From Pusillimonas noertemannii (GTDB lineage: Bacteria; Pseudomonadota; Gammaproteobacteria; Burkholderiales; Burkholderiaceae_B), in assembly GCF_003096595.1 (NCBI RefSeq), contig NZ_QEKO01000001.1, positions 558,001-622,000 on the forward strand: 64,000 nt of DNA. The letters are read 5' to 3'. This document shows positions 9,708-19,237 of the stretch, piece after piece. The notes beneath the pieces were generated by a model. It saw nothing but the letters and a program-made list of their open reading frames with translations. It searched no databases and had not been told where the DNA came from. Within the stretch, counting starts at the first letter, position 1; the number at the start of each line of letters is the position of its first letter. The translations under genes and the position numbers were made by a program.

Positions 9708-9721
9708 TTAAGCCTAAACTA
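9704..9721. promoter_or_regulatory. Palindromic operator overlapping the -10 and start site
   Basis: TAGTTTA, AGCC, TAAACTA: perfect 7-bp arms, the size and symmetry usual for MarR dimers. It covers the end of the -10 and the expected transcription start of the operon, so binding would block RNA polymerase. Confidence 0.65.
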
Positions 9722-9789
9722 AATTTGCAGTTGTGGCGGGGGCCGGCACCCGACCTTTCGCTTCTCATAGGCTAACACTCGGAGATAGC

Positions 9790-12129
9790 ATGAACATAGT
9801 TTGTATCGGCGGCGGGCCCGCAGGCTTGTATTTCGGCCTCTTGATGAAGCTCAGCGACCCGCGGCACGAAGTCACCGTCATCGAGCGCAACCGGCCCTAC
9901 GACACCTTCGGCTGGGGCGTTGTGTTTTCCGACGCTACCCTGGGCAACCTGCGCGAGGCCGATCCGGTGTCGGCCGAGCAGATCAGCGAGGCGTTCAACC
10001 ACTGGGACGACATCGAGATCAACTACCGCGACCGCAGCATCCGCAGCGGCGGCCACGGCTTTATCGGCATCGGCCGCAAAAAGCTGCTCAACATCCTTCA
10101 AGAGCGCTGCGAGCAGGTTGGCGTAAAGCTCGTGTTCGAAACCGAGGTCATCGACGACCAGGAAATCGCGCAAAAGTACAAGGCCGACCTGGTCATTGCT
10201 TCTGACGGCCTGAACAGCCGGGTGCGCACCCGCTACGCCGACACTTACAAGCCCGACATCGACACGCGGCAGTGCCGCTTCGTCTGGCTGGGCACCGAGA
10301 AAAAATTCGACGCCTTTACATTCGCCTTCGTCAATACCGAGCACGGCTGGTTCCAGGCGCATGCCTATCAGTTCGAGTCGGGCATGTCGACCTTCATCGT
10401 CGAGACCCTTGACGAAACCTGGCAGGCGGCGGGGCTCGACACCATGAGCCAGGAAGACGGCATCGCCTACTGCGAAAAGCTCTTCGCCCCCTGGCTTGAC
10501 GGCAATCCGCTGGTCAGCAATGCCACGCACCTGCGCGGCTCCGCCATCTGGATCCGCTTCCCGCGCGTCATCTGCGACACCTGGGTGCACTATCAAACCC
10601 TGCCCGACGGCCGCAATGTGCCCATCGTGCTCATGGGCGACGCCGCGCACACCGCGCACTTTTCCATCGGCTCGGGCACCAAGCTGGCGCTCGAAGACGC
10701 CATCGAGCTCAACCGCTCCATCGTCGCCCAGAACAACAACCTCGAGGCCGGCCTCGAGCACTATCAAGAAGTGCGCAGCGTCGAGGTGCTCAAGATCCAG
10801 AACGCCGCGCGCAACTCCACCGAATGGTTCGAGAGCGTGGCGCGCTACGCCAATTTCGAGCCCGAGCAGTTCAGCTATTCGCTGCTTACCCGCTCGCAGC
10901 GCATCTCGCACGAAAACCTGCGCCTGCGCGATCCCAAGTGGATCGAAGACTACGAGCGCTGGCTGGCCGACAAGGCCGGCGCCAGCTCGCTTTCCGACCG
11001 TCCCGTGCCGCCCATGCTCACGCCCTTCACGGCGCGCGGCACCACGCTCAAGAACCGCATCGTGGTTTCTCCCATGGCCATGTATTCCTGCGTCGACGGC
11101 GTGCCGGGCGACTTCCATCTGGTGCACCTGGGTTCGCGCGCCATGGGCGGCGCCGGCCTGGTCATGGTCGAAATGACCTGCGTCTCTCCCGAGGCGCGCA
11201 TCACTCCGGGCTGCCCGGGCCTATGGACAGACGAGCAGGCGGCCGCCTTCAAGCGCATCGTCGACTTCGTGCACGAAAACACCACCGCCAAGATCGGCAT
11301 GCAGATCGGCCACGCCGGCCGCAAGGGCTCCACCAAGGTCAGCTGGGAAGGCACCGACCTGCCGCTCGAGTCCGGCAACTGGCCGCTGGTGTCGGCCTCG
11401 GCCATTCCCTACATCGAAGGCGTGTCGCAAGTGCCCCAGGCCATGACGCGCGAACAAATGGACGAGGTGCGCGACGAGTTCGTTGCCTCCACGCGCCGCG
11501 CCGCGGCGGCTGGCTTCGACTGGCTCGAGCTGCACTGTGCCCACGGCTACCTGCTGTCCAGCTTCATTTCGCCGCTGACCAACCAGCGCAACGACGAATA
11601 CGGCGGCTCGCTCGAAAACCGCCTGCGCTATCCGCTCGAGGTCTTCCACGCGGTGCGCGAGGCCTGGCCTGAAAACCTGCCGATGTCGGTGCGCATTTCG
11701 GCTCACGACTGGGTCGAGGGCGGCATCACCCCCGACGACTCGGTCGAGATCGCGCGCGTCTTCAAGGCCGCGGGCGCCGACATGATCGACTGCTCTTCGG
11801 GGCAGGTCAGCAAGGCCGAGCAGCCGGTCTACGGCCGCATGTTCCAGACACCTTTTTCCGATCGCGTCCGCAACGAGGCCGGCATCCCCACCATTGCCGT
11901 GGGCGCCATCTTCGAGGCCGACCACGTCAACAGCATCATCGCCTCGGGCCGCGCCGACCTGTGCGCGCTGGCTCGCCCGCACCTGGCCGACGCGGCCTGG
12001 ACGCTGCGCGAAGCGGCCCACATCGGCTACACCGACATTGCCTGGCCCAAGCAGTACTTTCCCGCCAAGAAGCAGCTCGAAACCAATTTCCAGCGTGCCG
12101 CGGCCTACGCCGAGCAGGTGGGCGCATGA
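9790..12129 (+). CDS. 2-aminobenzoyl-CoA monooxygenase/reductase-like fusion (FAD monooxygenase + old yellow enzyme)
   Basis: A 779-residue fusion. Residues 1-400 are a PHBH-type FAD monooxygenase ([11 protein letters not shown] at the N-terminus, [17 protein letters not shown] for the second FAD contact). Residues 412-770 are an NADH:flavin oxidoreductase of the old yellow enzyme family ([47 protein letters not shown]). This architecture is known from the Azoarcus evansii enzyme that hydroxylates 2-aminobenzoyl-CoA at C5 and then reduces the ring. Annotation pipelines often call it salicylyl-CoA 5-hydroxylase/oxidoreductase. GGAG sits 5 bp before the ATG. It is first in the operon and overlaps the next gene by ATGA. 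Confidence 0.88.
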   Translation: MNIVCIGGGPAGLYFGLLMKLSDPRHEVTVIERNRPYDTFGWGVVFSDATLGNLREADPVSAEQISEAFNHWDDIEINYRDRSIRSGGHGFIGIGRKKLLNILQERCEQVGVKLVFETEVIDDQEIAQKYKADLVIASDGLNSRVRTRYADTYKPDIDTRQCRFVWLGTEKKFDAFTFAFVNTEHGWFQAHAYQFESGMSTFIVETLDETWQAAGLDTMSQEDGIAYCEKLFAPWLDGNPLVSNATHLRGSAIWIRFPRVICDTWVHYQTLPDGRNVPIVLMGDAAHTAHFSIGSGTKLALEDAIELNRSIVAQNNNLEAGLEHYQEVRSVEVLKIQNAARNSTEWFESVARYANFEPEQFSYSLLTRSQRISHENLRLRDPKWIEDYERWLADKAGASSLSDRPVPPMLTPFTARGTTLKNRIVVSPMAMYSCVDGVPGDFHLVHLGSRAMGGAGLVMVEMTCVSPEARITPGCPGLWTDEQAAAFKRIVDFVHENTTAKIGMQIGHAGRKGSTKVSWEGTDLPLESGNWPLVSASAIPYIEGVSQVPQAMTREQMDEVRDEFVASTRRAAAAGFDWLELHCAHGYLLSSFISPLTNQRNDEYGGSLENRLRYPLEVFHAVREAWPENLPMSVRISAHDWVEGGITPDDSVEIARVFKAAGADMIDCSSGQVSKAEQPVYGRMFQTPFSDRVRNEAGIPTIAVGAIFEADHVNSIIASGRADLCALARPHLADAAWTLREAAHIGYTDIAWPKQYFPAKKQLETNFQRAAAYAEQVGA

Positions 12130-12908
12130 TCACCCCGGGCCCCGAGCGCCACGCCTTGGTTACCGGCGCTTCGCGCGGTATCGGCCTTGTCGTGGCGCGG
12201 CGCCTGCTGCAGCAGGGCGCGCGCGTCACCCTCATGGGGCGGGGCGAGGCCTCTCTGCAAAAGGCCTGCGCCGAGCTGGGCGGCGGCGACCGGGTCGGCT
12301 TCGTCACGGGCGATGTCTCGCAGGGGGCCGATGTGCAGGCGGCCTTCGACCAGGCCAGGCAGCGCTTCGGCCTTATCAGCATCCTCGTCAACAACGCGGG
12401 CCAGGCGTCCAGCGAGCGTTTCGACAGGCTTGACGAAGCCCGCTGGCAGCAAATGATCGCCGTCAACCTTACCGGCACCTTCCACTGCATCCAGGCGGCC
12501 CTGCCCGACATGGTTTCCGCCAAGTGGGGGCGCATCGTCAACGTGGCCAGCACCGCGGGGCTGGCGGGCTATGCCTACGTATCCGCCTATTGCGCCGCCA
12601 AGCACGGCGTGGTCGGCCTGACCCGTTCTCTGGCGCTCGAAGTGGCGCGAAAGGGCATCACCGTCAACGCGGTCTGCCCCGGCTACACCGAGACCGACCT
12701 CATACACGAGGCGATCGAGAACATCATGAGCAAAACCGGCATGTCTGCCGACGAAGCCAAGGCCAAGCTGGCCGAAAGCAATCCACAGGGTCGCCTCGTG
12801 CAGCCCGAACAGGTGGCCGACGCGGTGGCCTGGCTGTGCCAGGAAGGCGCTTCGGCGATCAACGGACAATCCATCCCCGTCGACGGGGGCGAGGTCATGG
12901 TGGGTTAG
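12126..12908 (+). CDS. SDR-family 3-hydroxyacyl-CoA dehydrogenase-like protein
   Basis: A 260-residue classical short-chain dehydrogenase. It has TGASRGIG for nucleotide binding, NNAG, and the catalytic Ser...Tyr-x3-Lys within [25 protein letters not shown] near the C-terminus is also usual. Its ATG overlaps the preceding stop (ATGA). In the ring-degradation scheme it would oxidise the hydroxyl formed after hydration of the CoA intermediate. That role is inferred from context. Confidence 0.85.
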   Translation: MITPGPERHALVTGASRGIGLVVARRLLQQGARVTLMGRGEASLQKACAELGGGDRVGFVTGDVSQGADVQAAFDQARQRFGLISILVNNAGQASSERFDRLDEARWQQMIAVNLTGTFHCIQAALPDMVSAKWGRIVNVASTAGLAGYAYVSAYCAAKHGVVGLTRSLALEVARKGITVNAVCPGYTETDLIHEAIENIMSKTGMSADEAKAKLAESNPQGRLVQPEQVADAVAWLCQEGASAINGQSIPVDGGEVMVG

Positions 12909-12910
12909 AA

Positions 12911-12940
12911 CCTGTTGACACCCGATTCGACAGGCCGCAT
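12911..12940 (+). repeat. Short interspersed repeat, copy E (divergent)
   Basis: CCTGTTGACAC follows the SDR stop codon after two bases, and the repeat ends CCGCAT, like copies A and B but with a 2-base length difference in the middle. It lies inside the operon. Confidence 0.4.
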
Positions 12941-12965
12941 CCCACCACATAAAGGAGCATCAATA

Positions 12966-13817
12966 ATGGAAAACACAGAGCACACCATGGCGCACCATAC
13001 CGGTCCCCTGGCGGGCTACCAGGCCAAGCACTTCCTGTGGTCGGTTTCCGACGACGGCAAGGTGGCCACCATTACGCTGAATCGTCCCGAGCGCAAGAAT
13101 CCGCTCACCTTCGATTCCTACGCCGAACTGCGCGACCTGTTCCGCAGCCTGAACTACGCCAGCGACATCAAAACGGTCGTCGTCACGGGCTCGGGCGGCA
13201 ACTTCTGCTCGGGCGGCGACGTGCACGAGATCATCGGGCCCCTGACCAAAATGGGCATGCCCCAGTTGCTCGAGTTCACGCGCATGACAGGCGACCTCGT
13301 CAAGGCCATGCGCAACTGCCCCCAACCCATCGTGGCCGCCGTCGATGGCGTATGCGCCGGGGCCGGCGCCATTCTTGCCATGGCCTCCGACCTGCGCCTG
13401 GGCAGCCCCGAAACCCGTACCGCCTTCCTGTTCGCGCGGGTGGGCCTGGCGGGCTGCGACATGGGCGCCTGCGCCATCCTGCCGCGCATCATCGGCCAGG
13501 GCCGCGCGGCCGAGCTTTTCTACACCGGCCGTGCCATGTCCGCTGACGAGGGACTGGCCTGGGGCTTCTTCAATGCGCTGCATCCGTCTGAACAAGTGCT
13601 CGAAGCCGCGCAGACGCTGGCCGGCCGCATTGCCGCCGGCCCCACCTTCGCCCACGGCATGACCAAGAAGGCCATGCACCAGGAATGGAGCATGGGTGTC
13701 GACGAAGCCATCGAGGCCGAGGCCCAGGCCCAGGCCATCTGCATGCAGACCCAAGACTTCCGCCGCGCCTACGAAGCCTTCGTGGCCAAGCAAAAACCCG
13801 TTTTCGAGGGCGATTGA
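12966..13817 (+). CDS. Enoyl-CoA hydratase/isomerase family protein
   Basis: A 283-residue crotonase-fold protein. The oxyanion-hole elements are visible ([15 protein letters not shown] and [20 protein letters not shown]). Of the two glutamates of classical hydratases, the second is kept in RAAELFYTG. The first is replaced in the region [13 protein letters not shown], which has an Asp instead. It may therefore be a hydrolase or ring-opening member rather than a plain hydratase. AAAGGAG 8 bp before the ATG at 12966 fixes the start. The stop overlaps the next start (TGATG). Confidence 0.85.
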   Translation: MENTEHTMAHHTGPLAGYQAKHFLWSVSDDGKVATITLNRPERKNPLTFDSYAELRDLFRSLNYASDIKTVVVTGSGGNFCSGGDVHEIIGPLTKMGMPQLLEFTRMTGDLVKAMRNCPQPIVAAVDGVCAGAGAILAMASDLRLGSPETRTAFLFARVGLAGCDMGACAILPRIIGQGRAAELFYTGRAMSADEGLAWGFFNALHPSEQVLEAAQTLAGRIAAGPTFAHGMTKKAMHQEWSMGVDEAIEAEAQAQAICMQTQDFRRAYEAFVAKQKPVFEGD

Positions 13818-14989
13818 TGAGCGATACCTCCTGGCTCGACTGGCCATTCTTCGACGAGCGCCATCCCCAGATGGCGCACGAGCTCGACGCCTGGTGCCAA
13901 AAGGCCCTGGCCGAGGTCGACCATTCCGACACCGACACCGCCTGCCGGCACCTGGTCAAGGCATTGGGTCAGGCCGGCTGGCTGCGCGTGGCCGTGCCCC
14001 AGGGCCCCGATGGCTCATGGGGCGGACGCTGGCCGCAGATCGATTCCCGCGCCCTGTGCATCATGCGCGAGACCCTGGCCCGGCACGACGGCCTGGCCGA
14101 TTTCGCCTTCGCCATGCAGGGCCTGGGCAGCGGCGCCATTTCCATCGCCGGCAGCGACGAGCTGCGCCAGCGCTACCTGCCCCGGGTGGCATCGGGCGAC
14201 GCCATCGCGGCGTTTGCGCTGTCCGAGCCCGACGCCGGCTCCGACGTTGCGGCCATGGCCTGCGAAGCCGTGCTCGACGGCGACAGCTATGTGCTCAATG
14301 GCGAAAAAACCTGGATATCCAACGGCGGCATCGCCGATTTCTATTGCGTCTTCGTGCGCACCGGCGAGGCGCCGGGGGCGCGCGGCATCTCGGCCTTCGT
14401 GGTCGACGCCGACACGCCGGGGCTCGAAATCGCCGAGCGCATCGACGTCATTGCGCCGCATCCCCTGGCCCGGCTGCGTTTCAACCAGTGCCGCGTGCCT
14501 GTATCGCAGCGGCTGGGCGAGGCGGGGCAGGGGTTCAAGATCGCCATGATGACCCTCGACATCTTTCGCGCCTCGGTGGCGGCGGCGGCGCTGGGCTTTG
14601 CCCGCCGCGCCCTGCAAGAAGGCCTTGACCGCGCCCGGTCGCGGCGCATGTTCGGCCAGACCCTGGCCGACCTGCAGATTACCCAGGCGGCACTGGGCGA
14701 CATGGCCACCGAGATCGACGCCGCGGCCTTGCTTACCTATCGCGCCGCGTGGATGCGCGACGTGAAGGGCGTGCGCACCACCCGCGAGGCCGCGATGGCC
14801 AAGATGGCGGCCACCGAGTCGGCCCAGAGGGTAATCGACCGGGCGCTGCAGATGTTCGGCGGCCTGGGCGTGATGTCCGGCGTGCCGGTCGAAAAACTTT
14901 ATCGAGAAATACGCGCTTTGCGCATCTATGAGGGCGCCACCGAAGTGCAGCGTCTCATCATAGCCCGGGAACTGCTCAAGCAAGACTGA
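13817..14989 (+). CDS. Acyl-CoA dehydrogenase
   Basis: A 390-residue FAD enzyme with the three usual domains. [14 protein letters not shown] binds [13 protein letters not shown] lies in the middle beta domain, and the C-terminal [16 protein letters not shown] carries the catalytic Glu. It would introduce a double bond next to the thioester during dismantling of the reduced ring or the resulting dicarboxylic acyl-CoA. It is translationally coupled to the hydratase gene. Confidence 0.92.
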   Translation: MSDTSWLDWPFFDERHPQMAHELDAWCQKALAEVDHSDTDTACRHLVKALGQAGWLRVAVPQGPDGSWGGRWPQIDSRALCIMRETLARHDGLADFAFAMQGLGSGAISIAGSDELRQRYLPRVASGDAIAAFALSEPDAGSDVAAMACEAVLDGDSYVLNGEKTWISNGGIADFYCVFVRTGEAPGARGISAFVVDADTPGLEIAERIDVIAPHPLARLRFNQCRVPVSQRLGEAGQGFKIAMMTLDIFRASVAAAALGFARRALQEGLDRARSRRMFGQTLADLQITQAALGDMATEIDAAALLTYRAAWMRDVKGVRTTREAAMAKMAATESAQRVIDRALQMFGGLGVMSGVPVEKLYREIRALRIYEGATEVQRLIIARELLKQD

Positions 14990-15018
14990 CCCCCGGCCGA
15001 TCAACCTGGAGACAAACA

Positions 15019-16662
15019 ATGGAACGCTCTGCCCACATAGACACCTTCGCCAGAGACCACCTTCCGCCTGAATCGGAATGGCCCGAGTTTCTGCTCGAAG
15101 GCAACCCCGACGTCGTCTATCCTGCGCGCCTGAACTGCGTCGTCGAGCTCGTCGACGCCCACGTCGCCCGTGGCGACGGCGACCGCATCGCCTTGCGCTG
15201 GCGCGACGAAGGCGGTGAAAAACGCAGCATGAGCTATCGTGAATTGGCCGAGCTGACCAATCGCATCGCCCATGTCCTGACCGAAGACATGAAGCTGGAG
15301 CCCGGCAACCGGGTGCTGCTGCGTGGCCCCAACAACGTCATGATGGCCGCCTCGTGGCTGGCAGTCGTCAAGGCCGGCATGGTGGTCGTGCCGACCATGC
15401 CGCTGCTGCGCGCCGTAGAGCTCAAGCCCATTATCGAGAAGGCACGCATTTCGGCGGTCTTGTGCGACAAGCGCCTGTCCGAAGAACTCGAGCACTGCTT
15501 CGAGGCCTCGCACCCGGCATACTGCGCCGACCTCAAGCAAGCCCTGTATTTCCACGACGACGGCCCTGATTCGCTCGACAGCATCGCCAAAGGCAAGCCG
15601 GCCGAGTTCACGCCTTGCGACACCGCGATCGACGACGTCTGCCTCATCGCCTTCACCAGCGGCACCACCGGCAAGCCCAAGGGCTGCATGCACTTCCATC
15701 GCGACGTGCTGGCCATGTGCGACACCTTCTCGAAGCATGTATTGCGCATGACCCCCGACGAGGTCGTGTGCGGCACCCCGCCGCTGGCCTTTACCTTCGG
15801 CCTGGGCGGCCTGCTGTGCTTCCCGCTAAGGGTGGCCGGCTCTACCGTGCTGTGCGAAAAGCTTACGCCCGACATGCTGCTTGCCACCGTGCAAGACTTC
15901 GGCGTCACCATGACCTTCACCGCGCCCACCTTCTACCGCCAGATGGCCGAGCGCGTCTCCAAGTACGACCTGTCGTCCCTCAAGAAAACCGTGTCGGCTG
16001 GCGAGGCGCTGCCCGACGCCACGCGCCAGCTGTGGAAGCAGGCCAGCGGCATCGAAATGATCGACGGCATCGGCGGCACCGAGATGATCCACGTCTTTGT
16101 GGCCAGCGCCCCCGAAGACGTGCGCCGCGGCGCCATCGGAACCGTCGTGCCCGGCTATGTGGCCCAGGTAGTCGACGACAACCTGCAGCCCGTGCCCAAT
16201 GGCACCGTGGGCCGCCTGGTGGTCAAGGGCCCCACCGGCTGCCGCTACCTCGACGATGAGCGCCAGCGCGTGTTCGTGCAGCAGGGCTGGAACCTGCCGG
16301 GCGACACCTTCATGCAAGACGACGACGGTTATTTCTTCTACCAGGCGCGCAACGACGACATGATCATATCGGCCGGCTACAACATCGCCGGCCCCGAGGT
16401 CGAAGACGCGCTGCTTGCCCACGAGGCGGTGGCCGAATGCGGCGTCATCGGCGTGCCCGACGACGAGCGCGGCAACATCGTCAAGGCCTATGTGGTGCTC
16501 AAGCCCGGCTTCAATGCCGACGACGCCATGGTCAAGCAGCTGCAAGACCACGCCAAGGCCCAGATCGCCCCTTACAAATACCCGCGCGCCATCGAGTTCG
16601 TCGCGTCCCTGCCTCGCACCGAAACCGGCAAGCTCCAGCGTTTCGTCCTGCGACAGAAATAG
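15019..16662 (+). CDS. Aryl-CoA ligase (2-aminobenzoate/benzoate-CoA ligase family)
   Basis: A 547-residue adenylate-forming ligase. The P-loop is FTSGTTGKPKGCMHFHRD; other motifs are DGIGGTEMIHVF, the hinge region with GYNIAGPEVED, and the catalytic Lys in TETGKLQRFVLR. The closest functional family is benzoate/2-aminobenzoate-CoA ligase. It makes the thioester that the fused monooxygenase/reductase acts on, so it would be the entry enzyme of the pathway. The substrate assignment comes from the operon, not from residues. A GGAG site precedes the ATG. Confidence 0.88.
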   Translation: MERSAHIDTFARDHLPPESEWPEFLLEGNPDVVYPARLNCVVELVDAHVARGDGDRIALRWRDEGGEKRSMSYRELAELTNRIAHVLTEDMKLEPGNRVLLRGPNNVMMAASWLAVVKAGMVVVPTMPLLRAVELKPIIEKARISAVLCDKRLSEELEHCFEASHPAYCADLKQALYFHDDGPDSLDSIAKGKPAEFTPCDTAIDDVCLIAFTSGTTGKPKGCMHFHRDVLAMCDTFSKHVLRMTPDEVVCGTPPLAFTFGLGGLLCFPLRVAGSTVLCEKLTPDMLLATVQDFGVTMTFTAPTFYRQMAERVSKYDLSSLKKTVSAGEALPDATRQLWKQASGIEMIDGIGGTEMIHVFVASAPEDVRRGAIGTVVPGYVAQVVDDNLQPVPNGTVGRLVVKGPTGCRYLDDERQRVFVQQGWNLPGDTFMQDDDGYFFYQARNDDMIISAGYNIAGPEVEDALLAHEAVAECGVIGVPDDERGNIVKAYVVLKPGFNADDAMVKQLQDHAKAQIAPYKYPRAIEFVASLPRTETGKLQRFVLRQK

Positions 16663-16688
16663 CTTTTTCTTTTTAACGAGAGGAATGA

Positions 16689-17099
16689 ATGAAGATTCTG
16701 CAACCATCCGACTGGGCTCCGCCGAAAGGGTACGCCAACGGCGTCATGAACGAACTGACGGTTGGCAGCCGCATCATCTTCGTCGGCGGACAGATTGCAT
16801 GGAACGCCCAGCAGCAGTTCGAGTCCGACGACCTGGCCGAACAGGTCGGCCAGGCCCTGCGCAACATCGTGGCCATCCTTAAAGAGGGCGGCGCCGGCCC
16901 CGAGCACATCACCCGCATGACCTGGTACGTAGTCGATAAAAAAGAATACGTGGCCTCGCTGCGCGAGATCGGACAGCAGTATCGCGAAATCATCGGCCGC
17001 AACTTCCCCGCCATGACGGCGGTCGAGGTGGCCGACCTGGTCGAAGACCGCGCCAAGGTCGAGATCGAAGTCACGGCGGTGGTGCCCCCGGCGCAGTAA
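16689..17099 (+). CDS. Rid-family (YjgF/YER057c/UK114) protein
   Basis: A 136-residue protein of the Rid fold, the last gene of the operon. The family core is clear (FVGGQIAWNAQQQF, VKNIVAILKEGGA-like NIVAILKEGGAGPEHI, and AVEVADL...KVEIEV). The Arg that RidA uses to bind the carboxylate of imines (in PARxxV) is replaced by Met109 (PAMTAV), so it belongs with the Arg-less Rid subgroups. In this pathway the amino group must leave as ammonia from an enamine, and a Rid-fold deaminase would fit, as in 2-aminomuconate deaminases. That function is inferred. Confidence 0.88.
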   Translation: MKILQPSDWAPPKGYANGVMNELTVGSRIIFVGGQIAWNAQQQFESDDLAEQVGQALRNIVAILKEGGAGPEHITRMTWYVVDKKEYVASLREIGQQYREIIGRNFPAMTAVEVADLVEDRAKVEIEVTAVVPPAQ

Positions 17100-17142
17100 A
17101 CGGCGCATCCTGGCCTCATGCGGTGTCGAGGCCATTCAAAGC

Positions 17143-17185
17143 AAGAGCCCACGAAGGCATGTCTTCGTGGGCTCTTTTCTTTTTT
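17143..17185 (+). terminator. Rho-independent terminator of the 2-aminobenzoyl-CoA operon
   Basis: AAGAGCCCACGAAG, 6 bases, CTTCGTGGGCTCTT: a 14-bp perfect stem, followed by TTCTTTTTT. Confidence 0.92.
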
Positions 17186-17267
17186 GGCGTAAGGCGAATG
17201 GAGGATGTCAGGGCTTTGTTGGGATTTGCCCTGTGTTCTTAAGTGCTGTTGGATTGTGTCCTTAAGC

Positions 17268-17360
17268 GCCGTCGTGGGCGATGCTGTTCAGGCCGGGCGG
17301 TCGGGCGGTTTGTGGCAGCGCCCTCCAACGCCCGTCCTGAACAGCATCGCCCACGACGGC
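17268..17360 (+). repeat. Long palindromic element, copy 1
   Basis: Perfect 25-bp arms at 17268-17292 and 17336-17360 (left arm starts GCCGTCGTGGGCGATGC), extended inward by CGGGCG/CGCCCG past one mismatch. The 42-bp core at 17293-17334 is identical to the reverse complement of the core in copy 2, although the arms differ. A CTTAAGCGCCG motif lies at the left edge. Confidence 0.85.
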
Positions 17361-17532
17361 TCGCGGCTGCGGCCTGCCAGGTCTGTCGATACTCTGTATT
17401 TCACAGGAGAGCAGCGAATCAGTAGGGCAGGAAATCCACAGGGCAACAGCGCAGAGCACAGGGCTATAGGGCACAGGGCACAAGCCGACATTCAGCAATA
17501 GAACGCCGTTCTGTGTGTCGTCCCGAATCTCA

Positions 17533-17625
17533 GCCGTCGGAGGCGGGGGGAGCTGGGCCGGGCGTTGGAGGGCGCTGCCACAAACCGCCCGACCGCCCGG
17601 CCCAGCTCCCCCCGCCTTCGGCGGC
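17533..17625 (-). repeat. Long palindromic element, copy 2 (inverted)
   Basis: Perfect 23-bp arms at 17542-17564 and 17594-17616 (left arm starts GGCGGGGGGAGCTGGG), extended outward by nine more pairs, two of them G-T. The 29-bp loop at 17565-17593 plus its flanks repeat the 42-bp core of copy 1 in reverse. Outside it, TTTAAGAACAC mirrors the CTTAAGCGCC edge of copy 1. Confidence 0.85.
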
Positions 17626-17781
17626 GTTTAAGAACACCATAGAATCCTCACGCCAAGCAAGAATCCCACGTCAAGCCGCAATGCATCGTCCTGCGCCCGG
17701 AGAAACCAAGCGGTGTCGCGCTTTCGAAGCAGGGAACTGGTGGCTGGCCAAAGCCCGTGCAACGGGGCGGCAGAAACACCT

Positions 17782-19059
17782 CTAAAGCGCCGCAAACGCC
17801 TCTTCAGCCGCATCCAACGTAGCCTGTATCACCGCATCGTCATGCGTCGACGACACAAAGCCCGCCTCGAACGCCGAAGGCGCAAGATACACGCCCCGTA
17901 TCAGCATGGCGTGGAAGAACTTCTTGAAGCGCTCCACATCCGATTCCGACACTTCCTCAAACGTCGTGGGAACACCCTCGCGGAAATAGATGCCGAACAT
18001 CCCCCCCACAGAGTCCGCGCTGAACGGCACCTTGGCCGCGCGCGCGCGTTCCGCCAGGCCGTGGGCCAGCTTCGCCGTCTGGGCCGAGAGCCGGTCGTAG
18101 AAGCCTTCTTCGGACAGCAGCCGCAGCGTTGCAAGCCCCGCGGCCACGGCCACCGGATTGCCCGACAGCGTGCCGGCCTGGTAGACCGGCCCCAGCGGTG
18201 CAATGTGTTCCATGATGTCGGCGCGGCCGCCGAAGGCGCCCACCGGCATGCCGCCGCCGATCACCTTGGCCAGCGTCGTGATGTCGGGCGCAACCCCCGC
18301 TAGCCCCTGTACACCCTGCGGCCCCGCGCGAAAGCCGGTCATGACCTCATCGAATATCAGCAGTGCGCCGTATTCGGTGCAAAGGCGGCGCAGGCCTTCG
18401 AGGAAGCCTGGCACCGGCTTGACCAGGTTCATGTTGCCGGCAATGGGTTCGACGATGATGCAGGCGATCTCGCTGCCGAATTCCTTGAACGCCGCCTCGA
18501 CCGCTTCGAGCCGGTTGTAGTCAAGCACCAGCGTATGCTGGATGAATTCCGGCGGCACCCCCGCCGAAGTGGGGTTGCCGAAGGTAAGCATGCCCGAGCC
18601 CGCCTTGACCAGCAGGCTGTCGGCGTGGCCATGGTAGCAACCCTCGAACTTGACGATCTTGGGCCGGCCGGTAACACCGCGCGCCAATCGTATTGCCGAC
18701 ATGGTGGCCTCGGTGCCCGAGCTGACCAGGCGTACCTTCTCGATGGACGGAATGCGCGCGGCAATGGCTTCGGCGATCTCGATCTCGCCCTCGGTGGGCG
18801 CGCCGAACGACAGGCCGTTGACGGCGGTTTCCTGCACGACGCGCACAATGTCGGGATGGGCGTGGCCCAGGATGGCGGGGCCCCACGAGCCGACGTAGTC
18901 GATGTAGCGGTGGTCTTCGGCGTCCCAGATATAGGGGCCCTGGGCCCGCTTGACGAAGCGGGGCACGCCGCCCACCGAGCGGAATGCCCGCACTGGCGAG
19001 TTGACGCCGCCCGGAATGGTCTGGCAGGCGCGTTCGAATAAAGAAGCGTTACGGGGCAT
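17782..19059 (-). CDS. hemL: Glutamate-1-semialdehyde 2,1-aminomutase
   Basis: A 425-residue PLP enzyme that converts glutamate-1-semialdehyde to 5-aminolevulinate in heme synthesis by the C5 pathway. It begins [20 protein letters not shown]. Seen are [24 protein letters not shown] and the PLP lysine K265 in [15 protein letters not shown]. It belongs to the aminotransferase class III fold. It stands at the end of the hemL/thiE/thiD group, all on the minus strand. Confidence 0.97.
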   Translation of the reverse strand: MPRNASLFERACQTIPGGVNSPVRAFRSVGGVPRFVKRAQGPYIWDAEDHRYIDYVGSWGPAILGHAHPDIVRVVQETAVNGLSFGAPTEGEIEIAEAIAARIPSIEKVRLVSSGTEATMSAIRLARGVTGRPKIVKFEGCYHGHADSLLVKAGSGMLTFGNPTSAGVPPEFIQHTLVLDYNRLEAVEAAFKEFGSEIACIIVEPIAGNMNLVKPVPGFLEGLRRLCTEYGALLIFDEVMTGFRAGPQGVQGLAGVAPDITTLAKVIGGGMPVGAFGGRADIMEHIAPLGPVYQAGTLSGNPVAVAAGLATLRLLSEEGFYDRLSAQTAKLAHGLAERARAAKVPFSADSVGGMFGIYFREGVPTTFEEVSESDVERFKKFFHAMLIRGVYLAPSAFEAGFVSSTHDDAVIQATLDAAEEAFAAL

Positions 19060-19237
19060 GATGGAGGATCCGGATCAGAAAAAATGCGGTCGCGACGTGG
19101 CCGGACATGGCCCGCCGCACCAAAGCCATAAGCATACCAAGCCCCGACCCGCAGCATGGGATGCCGCAGTATCGATAAAGGTCTGGATAAACGGGACGGC
19201 TTTCAGCCCTGCGGACCGAAGCTTGAAGGCGCTGCCT

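Larger units (their letters stand above)
17187..17781. other. 595-bp gene-free region with two palindromic elements
   Basis: No credible gene. It is occupied by the two inverted palindromic elements described separately, and by simple AG/CA-rich sequence (17400-17520) between them. Confidence 0.7.

Noticed and set aside
17205-17785. Several 60-98 codon frames in the gene-free region
   Set aside because: They run through the palindromic elements, lack ribosome binding sites and show no protein-like composition.
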